A DNA stretch of 64,000 nucleotides from Microbacterium sp. Root166 (lineage in GTDB: Bacteria > Actinomycetota > Actinomycetes > Actinomycetales > Microbacteriaceae). The notes beneath the pieces were generated by a model. The model was not told where the DNA came from. It ran no database searches and saw only the letters and a list, made by a program, of their open reading frames with translations. The position numbers were made by a program, and so were the translations under genes. Below, one piece after another: positions 1 through 7,030 of this stretch. The stretch spans positions 1,007,241 to 1,071,240 of the forward strand of contig NZ_LMGL01000001.1 of the NCBI RefSeq assembly GCF_001427145.1, given 5' to 3'. Each line of letters begins with the position of its first letter. Position 1 is the stretch's first letter.

Positions 1-223
1 AGCCGCGGCGCACCATCGTCAGTAGCTGCCAGATGCAGACCGCGCACACCTGGAGTGTGACGATGCCCAGTGCGAAGAGGGTGATCAGCGTGATGCGGGC
101 CCAGAGCTCGACGTCGTCGAGATCGCGCCAGACGGCCGGCAGGATCATGACCTGGACGAGCAACGAACCTGCGAGCGACAGTGCGATGACGACGCGCAGC
201 GCCCAGATCGTCTTCTTCCCCAT
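1..223 (-). CDS. DUF2975-like membrane protein, N-terminal part (truncated by window edge)
   Basis: The visible 74 residues start at an ATG (223-221) and form two hydrophobic segments, roughly residues 7-28 and 44-69, separated by a short acidic loop (WRDLDDVELW). This layout matches the start of DUF2975 membrane proteins, which are usually followed in the same operon by a small Cro/CI-type helix-turn-helix regulator; that downstream gene would lie outside the window. The gene follows dnaB on the same strand after 77 bp, and this gap holds a symmetric four-half-site inverted repeat that is probably its operator. The family call rests on topology and context only. Confidence 0.6.
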   Translation of the reverse strand, partial: MGKKTIWALRVVIALSLAGSLLVQVMILPAVWRDLDDVELWARITLITLFALGIVTLQVCAVCIWQLLTMVRRG

Positions 224-239
224 GCGAACTCCCGTTGAT

Positions 240-298
240 CTATCGATGTACGCATGGAATCTATCGAATAACGATAGAAATCACAACTCAGTCGATAG
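240..298. promoter_or_regulatory. Symmetric four-half-site CTATCG operator
   Basis: Four copies of CTATCG lie at 240-245 (+), 261-266 (+), 272-277 (-) and 293-298 (-). The inner pair is a perfect 6-bp inverted repeat with a 5-bp spacer. Each outer copy is 21 bp from its inner neighbour, so the whole 59-bp array is symmetric about base 269. The two-helical-turn spacing suggests cooperative binding of two dimers. It lies just upstream of the leftward DUF2975-like gene; the binding protein is not identified. Confidence 0.6.
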
Positions 299-300
299 GT

Positions 301-1677
301 CTAGTGGAAGTCGCCGCCCGGTGCCATGTCGGTGAAGCGCGAGAAGTGCCCCTGGAACGCGACCGTGATGGTGTCGGTCGGGCCGTTACGGTGCTTGGCG
401 ACGATGAGGTCTGCCTCGCCCGCGCGCGGGCTGTCCTTCTCATAGGCGGCCTCGCGATGCAGCAGCACGACCATGTCGGCATCCTGCTCGATCGAGCCCG
501 ACTCACGGAGGTCGGAGAGTGCCGGCTTCTTGTCGGCGCGCTGCTCGGCTCCACGGTTCAGCTGCGAGAGGGCGATGACCGGCACCGCGAGCTCCTTCGC
601 GAGCAGCTTGAGCGCTCGGGAGAACTCCGAGACCTCCTGCTGGCGGGACTCGACGCGCTTTCCCGAGGTCATGAGCTGGAGGTAGTCGATGACCACCATC
701 TTCAGGCCGGCCTTCTGCTTGAGCCGTCGGCACTTCGCCCGGATCTCGACGAGGGTCATGTTGGGGCTGTCGTCGATGTAGAGGGGCGCGTCGTTGATGC
801 GACCGCGGGTCGAGGCGATCGTGGTCCAGTCGCGCGAGTCGAGCGTGCCCTTGCGCATGGACTGCAGTGGCACCGAGCCCTCGGCGCTCATGAGGCGCAT
901 CGCGATCTCGCTGCGGCCCATCTCGAGCGAGAAGAAGATGGTCGGCATGTTGTGCTTGATGGCGGCCGAGCGCGCGAAGTCCAGCGCGAGCGTGGACTTA
1001 CCCATGGCAGGTCGCGCCGCGATGATGATCATCTGCCCGGGGTGCATGCCGTTCGTGAGCTGATCCAGCCCGGAGAAGCCGGATGGGATGCCGGTCATTT
1101 GACCGTCGCGGCCGCGGGCGGCCTCGATCTCTTCGACGGCCGCGTCGACCGCGATGGTGAGCGGCACGTAGTCCTCGGCGGCCTCGGCGCCGGTGACCGA
1201 GTAGATCTCGGCCTGCGCGTTGTTCACGAGGTCGAGCGCCTCACCCTGACCGGAGTAACCCATCTGGACGATGCGGGTGCCGGCGTCGACCAGCCGGCGC
1301 AGCAGTGCGCGCTCCGACACGATGGAGGCGTAGTACCCGGCGTTCGCCGCCGTCGGCACGATCGAGGTCAGCGTGTGAAGGTAGTCGGCGCCACCGGCGC
1401 GCTGCAGCTCGCCGCTCTTGATGAGCTCGTCGGTGACGGCGACGACATCCGTCGGCTCGCCGTGCGAGTAGAGCGTCAGGATCGCTTCGAAGATCAGCTC
1501 GTGCTTCGGGATGTAGAAGTCGGTGCCGCGCAGCGTCTCGATGACGTCGGCCACCGCATCCTTCGACAGCAGCATGCCGCCGAGGGCGCTCTGCTCGGCG
1601 AGGAGGTCATGCGGAGGGGTGCGCTCGAACTCGCGCGGTCCGCCCATGCGCTCTTCCGAGATGTCGGCGATCGACAT
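301..1677 (-). CDS. dnaB: Replicative DNA helicase DnaB
   Basis: A 458-residue hexameric replicative helicase, the normal length for an intein-free DnaB. The N-terminal domain (about residues 20-125) carries the family opening 'PPHDLLAEQSALGGML'. The RecA-like motor domain has the Walker A motif ARPAMGKST near residue 225, Walker B 'VVIDYLQLM', and the H4 segment 'RESGSIEQDAD'. The ATG at 1677 is preceded by GGAGG. A much longer upstream reading frame in the same phase is noncoding. The gene is transcribed toward the DUF2975-like gene and away from the two surface-protein genes. Its upstream region holds a cluster of DnaA-box-like sites. No loader of the DnaC type is seen here; the DciA-type protein near recF is the likely partner. 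Confidence 0.97.
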   Translation of the reverse strand: MSIADISEERMGGPREFERTPPHDLLAEQSALGGMLLSKDAVADVIETLRGTDFYIPKHELIFEAILTLYSHGEPTDVVAVTDELIKSGELQRAGGADYLHTLTSIVPTAANAGYYASIVSERALLRRLVDAGTRIVQMGYSGQGEALDLVNNAQAEIYSVTGAEAAEDYVPLTIAVDAAVEEIEAARGRDGQMTGIPSGFSGLDQLTNGMHPGQMIIIAARPAMGKSTLALDFARSAAIKHNMPTIFFSLEMGRSEIAMRLMSAEGSVPLQSMRKGTLDSRDWTTIASTRGRINDAPLYIDDSPNMTLVEIRAKCRRLKQKAGLKMVVIDYLQLMTSGKRVESRQQEVSEFSRALKLLAKELAVPVIALSQLNRGAEQRADKKPALSDLRESGSIEQDADMVVLLHREAAYEKDSPRAGEADLIVAKHRNGPTDTITVAFQGHFSRFTDMAPGGDFH

Positions 1678-2113
1678 AGGTGCAGGATCCTCCACGTGTT
1701 CGATCGATGCTCGACCCGAAGGGCCGCGCCCCACGTTAGGCAGGGGTCCGGACACCTGCAACACGGCCTGTGGATAACTATGTGGAAAGACTGCGAGAAA
1801 CGCCGGGAGACCTGTGAACAACGGGTGTGGACAAAGGCGGATCAACGGGTCGGTTCTGCGACGGAAACGCCGTCTGATCAGGCATCGCTGATTCCACAGC
1901 CTGTGGAAGAGGACGCGCTTGAAGTCAGGCTTGAAGGTTGCTGCGTTCAAGCCCGCCTGTGCACAATTCCGCGCGGAATCGATCGTGAACGAACGGCGCG
2001 AGTTGTCTGCCCCCCTAGACAATTGGTCCATCCAAGGTTTACCCTCTGAAATCCAGGCACCCTCAGCGCATTCCGTCCGGAAGGCGCGGCGTTGTTCGTC
2101 GTGGGAGGTGAAC
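1678..2113. promoter_or_regulatory. dnaB upstream intergenic region with DnaA-box-like cluster (1769-1966)
   Basis: This 436-bp gap holds no convincing gene. It contains TGTGGATAA (1769-1777, perfect), TGTGGAAAG (1781-1789), TGTGAACAA (1813-1821), TGTGGACAA (1826-1834, perfect), GATTCCACA (1890-1898), TGTGGAAGA (1902-1910) and TGTGCACAA (1958-1966). Most share one orientation. Two are exact matches to boxes used in oriC. They lie between 90 and 290 bp upstream of the dnaB start codon, so DnaA control of dnaB or DnaA titration are both possible. Confidence 0.65.
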
Positions 2114-3082
2114 GTGGAGATCGCAAACTCGAAGTCGAGTGTCGTGCGACTCGCCCTTGTCGGGGCGGCCACCGCGTTCGCCTGGATCATCCTCTCGCTG
2201 CTGCTCGGCCTCGGTTCTGGGCAGGCGCACGCTGATGAGGGCGACAGCGACGGCAATGGCCTGCTGGGTGCCGTCACATCTCTCGTCGACCGCACGGCCG
2301 GCACCGTCACCGGTACGGTCACCGCCGTCACCGGCGGCGTCACCGGGGTCGTGAACACCGTGGTCTCCGTGGCTCCCGCCCCCGTGCAGCAGCCGGTCCG
2401 CGAGGTGGTCCAGACCGTCGGAACAGTCGTCACCGCCGTCACCACGCCGGTCACCGAGGTCGTCTCGGGCGGCGTCGTCGGCGCGGTCACGCAGCCCGTG
2501 GTCGACATCGTCACGCAGGTGCCGGTCGTCGGTGGCATCGTCTCGGGCATCGGCCTGGACGATGCCGTCACAGACCTGACCACGACGGTGGACGACACCC
2601 TCGGCGGAGTAGCCGGCGCCGTGACGGAAGTCGGCGAGACCGTGGGCCAGCCGGGTACCGGCAGCCCCGTTATTCCGGGCGTTCCCGGCCTCCCCGGCAC
2701 GGTCGACCCCACCGAGACGGCGGATGCGGCGACACCGGCACAGGCCCTCCTCGCCGCCACCCTGAACACTTTCCGCGCCTTCGCCGCGGCATCCCTCCAC
2801 AGCACGGCGGACACCGCGGCCTTCGCGCCCGGATCAGGCTCCGCCGCGTCCGCTGTGGCTTCCATGACGTCTTCTGACGGTCCTGGACCCCTGTCTCCGG
2901 CGGGAGGACTCTGCCCGCCGTCTGCAACCTCCACGGGACCCGGTGCCTCGGGTCTCGGCGCCTGGGCGCTTCTTGCCCTCGGTCCGCTTGCCGCACACCG
3001 TGCCTGGGTGCGTCGCGCCGGACCAGAGGACGAGCATGCTCCTCCGGCGCCCGTTGGTTCCACGGACGTCTCCCCCGACTGA
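2114..3082 (+). CDS. Secreted Val/Thr-rich protein with C-terminal hydrophobic segment, function unknown
   Basis: The chosen GTG start at 2114 follows GGGAGG at 2103-2108 and gives 322 residues. Residues about 12-36 form a signal peptide or anchor ending in 'GQAHA'. The mature part is dominated by V/T/G-rich quasi-repeats such as 'GTVTGTVTAVTGGVTGVV', predicted to be beta-rich, followed by a Pro/Gly stretch ('PGVPGLPG'). Near the C terminus there is a short hydrophobic stretch (ASGLGAWALLALGPLAAHRA) and then a charged tail. No sortase motif is visible. It lies 84 bp upstream of the repeat surface protein in the same direction, so the two are probably co-expressed. I recognise no named family. 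Confidence 0.75.
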   Translation: MEIANSKSSVVRLALVGAATAFAWIILSLLLGLGSGQAHADEGDSDGNGLLGAVTSLVDRTAGTVTGTVTAVTGGVTGVVNTVVSVAPAPVQQPVREVVQTVGTVVTAVTTPVTEVVSGGVVGAVTQPVVDIVTQVPVVGGIVSGIGLDDAVTDLTTTVDDTLGGVAGAVTEVGETVGQPGTGSPVIPGVPGLPGTVDPTETADAATPAQALLAATLNTFRAFAAASLHSTADTAAFAPGSGSAASAVASMTSSDGPGPLSPAGGLCPPSATSTGPGASGLGAWALLALGPLAAHRAWVRRAGPEDEHAPPAPVGSTDVSPD

Positions 3083-3166
3083 CGCAGTCGACCGTCTCAT
3101 CGAGAACGGCTCGACTCAGCGCACCCTCACGCGCTGCGACAACTCAGTCAACAAAGGGGAAACATC

Positions 3167-4798
3167 ATGCGTACTTTCATCAAGCGCGCCCTGTTGGGCA
3201 CGCTCCTGGCCGGCGGCATCACGCTGATCGGCTCCACGGTGGCCAGCGCCGCCGAGACCACGGGTGAGGACGGGCTGCTCTCGGGCACCCAGGCCCTCAT
3301 CAACATCAACCTCCCGATCGACCTCAGCGGAGTCTCACTCTCGGTCCTCGGTGACTCCACGAGCCAGTCGGCGCCCGCGCCCGCTCCTGCTCCTGCTCCT
3401 GCTCCGGCTCCCGCCGCGGCTTCGACCAGCGGGTTCGACGGCATCGCGTCGGGCACGCAGGCGATCGTCGCCGTCAACGCGCCGGTCACCGTATCGGGGA
3501 ACGCCATATCGGTCGTCGGTGACTCGACGTCGACCGGCGCAGCTCCGGCTCCGGCGCCTGCATCCGCTCCCGCCCCCGCGGCGTCGACGTCGGGCCTGGA
3601 CGGTGTGCTCTCGGGCACGCAGGCTCTGCTCTCGGTCAACGCGCCGATCACGGTCTCGGGCAACGCCATCTCGGTGCTCGGGGACAGCCAGAGCACGAGC
3701 GCCGCACCGGCGCCCGCAGCGAGCACCGGTGCCACCACCACGGCCTCATCGGCTGAAGGGTGGACCGACGGCAGCGACTCGATCCTCGGAGGCACCCAGG
3801 TCGTCGCTCCCCTCACCGCCCCCGTCTCCGTGATCGGCAACGCGATCTCGGTTCTCGGCGACAGCGAGAGCCAGACCGCACCTGCGACCACTGCCACCGG
3901 CACCGCTGCAGCACCCGGCGGCACCGGCGGGGAGACGAGCGGCGCCGACGGCATCCTCGGAGGCACTCAGGTCATCGCACCCATCGCCGCTCCGGTCACC
4001 GCGGTCGGCAACGCGATCTCGGTTCTCGGCGACAGCACGAGTGAAACCGCCAACGCATCGGCCGCACCCGCCACCGCATCCACCGGCGGCGGAACCGGAG
4101 CCATGACCGACGGTGCCGACGGCATCCTAGGAGGCACCCAGGTCGTCGCACCGGTCACCGCGCCCGTCAACGTGATCGGCAACGCGATCTCGGTCATCGG
4201 CGACAGCATGAGCACCGGCGCATCGGCGGCACCCGCCTCCGGAACGACCGGCGGCACCACCGCAGCCGAGACCGATGGTGCCGACAGCACCGCCGGCGGC
4301 ACGCAGGTCGTCGCACCGATCACCGCACCCATCGGCCTGGTGGGCAACGCGATCTCGGCCGTCGGCGACAGCACGACGACCGGCGCTGCCGGTGGTTCGG
4401 CGGGCACCGGCGAAACGAGCACCTCCGGCACGTCCGGCACGGACTCGATCCTCGGCGGCACGCAGATCCTGGCGCCGCTGAACCTGCCGATCACGGTCGG
4501 CGGCAACGCGATCTCGGTGATCGGCGACAGCACGGTGACCACTCCGACCGGCCCGGTCGACCCGACGGATCCCACGGACCCGACGGACCCGACGGACCCG
4601 ATCGACCCCACGGACCCCGGCATCCCCAGTAGCCCGGGTTCCACGAACGGCGGAGGCATAACCGGTTCGCCTGCCGGCACAAGCGCCGCCGTTCTCGCCA
4701 CGACGGGAGGGACGAGCGACTTGCTCGGCCTGCTGATGGGCCTCGTGCTCGTCGCGGCCGGTGCGCTGGCGCTCGGGTCGCGGCGACGCTCCGCGTGA
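3167..4798 (+). CDS. Chaplin-like eight-repeat cell-surface protein with LAXTG sorting signal
   Basis: A 543-residue secreted protein. Residues 1-28 are a signal peptide ending 'TVASA'. Eight repeats follow at about residues 40-64, 96-120, 150-174, 209-233, 266-290, 322-346, 378-402 and 430-454, each of the form GGTQvvAPvtAPVnViGNAISViGDS, separated by Ala/Pro/Ser/Thr/Gly linkers. The core 'APVNVIGNAISVIG' strongly resembles the chaplin domain core of Streptomyces but lacks its cysteines. After a (DPT)n spacer, LATTG (510-514), a hydrophobic helix and an RRRSA tail form a cell-wall sorting signal of the LAXTG type used by class E sortases; such a sortase is encoded at 44707-45504. AAAGGGGA precedes the ATG. 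Chaplin homology is inferred from the repeat pattern, not from a search. Confidence 0.85.
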   Translation: MRTFIKRALLGTLLAGGITLIGSTVASAAETTGEDGLLSGTQALININLPIDLSGVSLSVLGDSTSQSAPAPAPAPAPAPAPAAASTSGFDGIASGTQAIVAVNAPVTVSGNAISVVGDSTSTGAAPAPAPASAPAPAASTSGLDGVLSGTQALLSVNAPITVSGNAISVLGDSQSTSAAPAPAASTGATTTASSAEGWTDGSDSILGGTQVVAPLTAPVSVIGNAISVLGDSESQTAPATTATGTAAAPGGTGGETSGADGILGGTQVIAPIAAPVTAVGNAISVLGDSTSETANASAAPATASTGGGTGAMTDGADGILGGTQVVAPVTAPVNVIGNAISVIGDSMSTGASAAPASGTTGGTTAAETDGADSTAGGTQVVAPITAPIGLVGNAISAVGDSTTTGAAGGSAGTGETSTSGTSGTDSILGGTQILAPLNLPITVGGNAISVIGDSTVTTPTGPVDPTDPTDPTDPTDPIDPTDPGIPSSPGSTNGGGITGSPAGTSAAVLATTGGTSDLLGLLMGLVLVAAGALALGSRRRSA

Positions 4799-4855
4799 GT
4801 AGCGGGGGCGGGAAGGCGTCCCCCTCAGGCAGCCCCGCCTGCTATCGCGAGCGTG

Positions 4856-4885
4856 GCGGGAGGGCCGTTCCCCCGGCCCTCCCGC
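4856..4885 (+). terminator. GC-rich hairpin after the chaplin-like gene
   Basis: GCGGGAGGGCC (4856-4866) and GGCCCTCCCGC (4875-4885) form an 11-bp perfect stem with an 8-nt loop, 57 bp after the stop codon. There is no clear T-tract, so efficiency is uncertain. Confidence 0.55.
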
Positions 4886-4920
4886 TCTCCTCGAGGAACA
4901 TCACCATCTGACCCTCCACA

Positions 4921-5124
4921 CGGGCGACCGGGCTATGCCTGGACCGGTCGCCCGTGGACGAGGCCCCAAGACAAGGCGGATGCCGCGAACCGGGGGGCCT
5001 TGCGGCATCCGTCCTCACCCATCCACCGCGTTCGCCGCGGTGGTACCGACCGGTCGTCGTCCACGCGGACCACGGCCCCGAGACAAGGCGGATGCCGCGA
5101 GCCGGGGGGCCTGCGGCATCCGTC
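4921..5124. repeat. Tandem hairpin repeats with GGATGCCGC arms
   Basis: This gene-free stretch between the surface protein and rplI holds three stem-loops. The first is CGGGCGACCG/CGGTCGCCCG (4921-4930/4945-4954). The second and third share arms CGGATGCCGC/GCGGCATCCG (4977-4986/5002-5011 and 5089-5098/5113-5122) and almost the same loop. The last two sit in near-identical segments (about 4966-5013 and 5078-5124), which looks like a tandem duplication. The arms repeat the motif of the rplI terminator that follows. No gene is supported here. Confidence 0.7.
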
Positions 5125-5150
5125 TTGACCACCCACACCCCCAGAAAAGA

Positions 5151-5184
5151 CGGATGCCGCGGACCCGAAGGTCCGCGGCATCCG
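5151..5184 (-). terminator. Intrinsic terminator of the rpsF-ssb-rpsR-rplI operon
   Basis: A 14-bp perfect stem (5151-5164 with 5171-5184) and 6-nt loop begins 16 bp after the rplI stop codon. On the minus strand it is followed by TCTTTTCT, giving a classic hairpin plus U-tract. Confidence 0.85.
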
Positions 5185-5199
5185 TTCTGTATCGCTGCC

Positions 5200-5652
5200 T
5201 TACTTGGCGGCGACCACCTGCAGGGTGATCACGGCGGTGAGGTCGTCGCGGAGACGGATCGTCGCCTCGTGCTCGCCCACCGACTTGATCGGGGAGGTGA
5301 TGTGGATCTTGCGCTTGTCCAGGTCGCCCAGGCCGGCGGCCTTGACCGCGTTGGCCACGGCCTCGGTCTTGACCGAGCCGAACAGACGGCCCTCGGCGCC
5401 GGCCTTGACGGCCAGCTTCACCTTGTTGGACTCGAGCGCGTTCTTCAGCGCCACAGCCTCTTCGTGGTCGTGGATCGCGCGAGCGTCGCGGGCGGCGCGG
5501 ATAGACGCCACCTGCTTCTCGCCGCCACGGGACCACGCGACTGCGAAGCCCTGAGGGATGAGGTAGTTACGGGCGAACCCGTTCTTGACCTCGACAACGT
5601 CACCGGCGCTACCGAGCCCGGCGACCTCATTCGTGAGAATCAGCTTTGCCAT
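5200..5652 (-). CDS. rplI: 50S ribosomal protein L9
   Basis: The 150-residue product has the L9 N-terminal signature '[28 protein letters not shown]', including the conserved glycine-rich turn and NYLIPQG segment, a helical connector and the C-terminal rRNA-binding domain. L9 sits at the L1-stalk base of the large subunit. It is the last gene of the rpsF-ssb-rpsR-rplI operon, 10 bp after rpsR, and is followed by a strong terminator. Length and start are typical. Confidence 0.97.
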   Translation of the reverse strand: MAKLILTNEVAGLGSAGDVVEVKNGFARNYLIPQGFAVAWSRGGEKQVASIRAARDARAIHDHEEAVALKNALESNKVKLAVKAGAEGRLFGSVKTEAVANAVKAAGLGDLDKRKIHITSPIKSVGEHEATIRLRDDLTAVITLQVVAAK

Positions 5653-5662
5653 CGGATGCTCC

Positions 5663-5917
5663 TTAGCGGCCAGCGCCGGCGTACGGCAGGAGCGCCATTT
5701 CGCGCGCGTTCTTGATCGCCTTGGCGATCAGACGCTGCTCCTGCACCGAGACACCGGTGATACGACGGGCGCGGATCTTGCCACGCTCCGAGATGAACTT
5801 GCGAAGAGTCGCGACGTCCTTGTAGTCGATGAGACCGACACGGATCGCCTTCGCGGGGGCCGCGTTCTTCGCGCCCTTCCGCGGCTTCCGGCGATCGCCG
5901 GTTGCCTTTCCAGCCAT
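5663..5917 (-). CDS. rpsR: 30S ribosomal protein S18
   Basis: The 84-residue basic protein shows the S18 core '[19 protein letters not shown]' and '[22 protein letters not shown]'. S18 binds with S6 in the small-subunit platform. The N-terminal tail is rich in Lys/Arg/Ala, as in actinobacterial S18. It lies between ssb (63 bp upstream) and rplI (10 bp downstream). No zinc-binding cysteines are present, so this is the cysteine-free form. Confidence 0.96.
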   Translation of the reverse strand: MAGKATGDRRKPRKGAKNAAPAKAIRVGLIDYKDVATLRKFISERGKIRARRITGVSVQEQRLIAKAIKNAREMALLPYAGAGR

Positions 5918-5980
5918 GGGTGTTCCTTACGTGTGGAGACCGGGTGCCTCAGCCGAGGCATCCGAAATCTGGTTCTGAGT

Positions 5981-6493
5981 TCAGAAAGGGGTGTCGTCGC
6001 CGTAGGCGCCCGGAGCCGCCCAAGCGTCGCCACCACCGGCGTTCGCGCCGCCCGCGTTCGCCGACCCGGGGGTCGACCACGGAGCGTCTGCGACCTGCGA
6101 CTGACCGCCGCGCGACTGGCCACCGCCGCCGGCGGCACGCGTGACCTGTGCGGTCGCGTAACGCAGCGAGGGGCCGATCTCGTCGATCTCGAGCTCGAGG
6201 GAAGTGCGCTTTTCGCCTTCCTTCGTCTCGTAGGAGCGCTGCTTGAGGCGACCGGTCGCGATGACACGGGAGCCCTTCGTCAGCGAGCCGGCGACGTGCT
6301 CGGCGAACTCGCGCCACACCGACGCGCGGAGGAACAGCGCTTCGCCGTCCTTCCACTCGTTGGATGCGCGATCGAGGGTGCGCGGCGTCGACGCGATCGT
6401 GAAGTTCGCGACGGGAAGACCGTTCTGCGTGTAGCGCAGCTCGGGATCAGCCGTGAGGTTGCCCACGACGGTGATGATCGTCTCGCCGGCCAT
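5981..6493 (-). CDS. ssb: Single-stranded DNA-binding protein
   Basis: A 170-residue SSB. The OB fold spans about residues 1-110 ('[23 protein letters not shown]'... split by the conserved 'VANFTIAS' strand). It is followed by a Gly/Gln/Ala-rich disordered linker and the acidic tip GDDTPF, which recruits replication and repair partners. It starts 5 bp after rpsF stops, as in the standard rpsF-ssb-rpsR cluster. Residue length and linker composition are normal for Micrococcales. Confidence 0.97.
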   Translation of the reverse strand: MAGETIITVVGNLTADPELRYTQNGLPVANFTIASTPRTLDRASNEWKDGEALFLRASVWREFAEHVAGSLTKGSRVIATGRLKQRSYETKEGEKRTSLELEIDEIGPSLRYATAQVTRAAGGGGQSRGGQSQVADAPWSTPGSANAGGANAGGGDAWAAPGAYGDDTPF

Positions 6494-6498
6494 CGTCG

Positions 6499-6882
6499 TT
6501 ACGCGTCCTGCTTGACGGGCTTCGCGGGACGGGCGGCCTTGCGGGCAGCCTTCTCGTCGGCACGCTGCTTCTCGGACGCGATCATGGCGATCGCCTCTTC
6601 TGCGCGCAGGACCTTGGTGCGCATGATCTGCTCATTGAGGTTCAGCTGACGGTCCAGCTCCTGCGTGGTGGCGCTGGTAGCGGTGAAGCTGACGACGGCG
6701 TAGATGCCCTCGGTCTTCTTCTGGATCTCGTAAGCAAGACGGCGCTTGCCCCAGATGTCGACGTTCTCAATCGTGCCGCCATCGTTGGTGATGACCTTGA
6801 GGAACTTGTCGAGGTTCGGGGCGACCTGGCGCTCGTCGATCTCGGGGCTCAGGATGACCATGAGTTCGTACTGGTGCGTCAC
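6499..6882 (-). CDS. rpsF: 30S ribosomal protein S6
   Basis: The GTG start at 6882 is chosen because AAGGAGGT lies 6-7 bp upstream and the protein then begins '[15 protein letters not shown]', the usual S6 start; a longer frame upstream is untranslated leader. The 127-residue product has the S6 ferredoxin-like fold signature '[18 protein letters not shown]' and a basic Ala/Lys-rich C-terminal tail typical of actinobacteria. It is the first gene of the operon and probably carries the operon promoter in the 148 bp before it. Confidence 0.95.
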   Translation of the reverse strand: MTHQYELMVILSPEIDERQVAPNLDKFLKVITNDGGTIENVDIWGKRRLAYEIQKKTEGIYAVVSFTATSATTQELDRQLNLNEQIMRTKVLRAEEAIAMIASEKQRADEKAARKAARPAKPVKQDA

Positions 6883-7030
6883 TAACCCACCTCCTTCGGA
6901 CTTGAACGGCTGTCGGGCATTTCCCGGCAGCAGGAGGGTGTGGTGCACGTCATCCGGCTTCTCGCGCACAGGGGCGCATGCGGACAACCCTCCAATGGTA
7001 CCGGAAGCCAGGTCAGGCGGCTAATCAGGG

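Noticed and set aside
235..2049. Long plus-strand open frame (604 codons) opposite dnaB
   Set aside because: It is the antisense of dnaB in GC-rich sequence, its product is low-complexity Arg/Asp/Leu-rich, and no start context is present.
1678..3063. Upstream extension of the dnaB frame on the minus strand
   Set aside because: The frame continues by chance; the extra part is Thr/Ser/Pro-rich antisense of the surface-protein gene, and DnaB has its normal start and ribosome-binding site at 1677.
4564..4620. Short tandem DNA repeat, checked as a CRISPR or minisatellite
   Set aside because: It encodes the (DPT)n spacer before the sorting signal. There are no unique spacers of CRISPR size.
4853..5181. 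Several overlapping small frames in the hairpin region
   Set aside because: They translate the inverted repeats, overlap each other on both strands and have no motifs.
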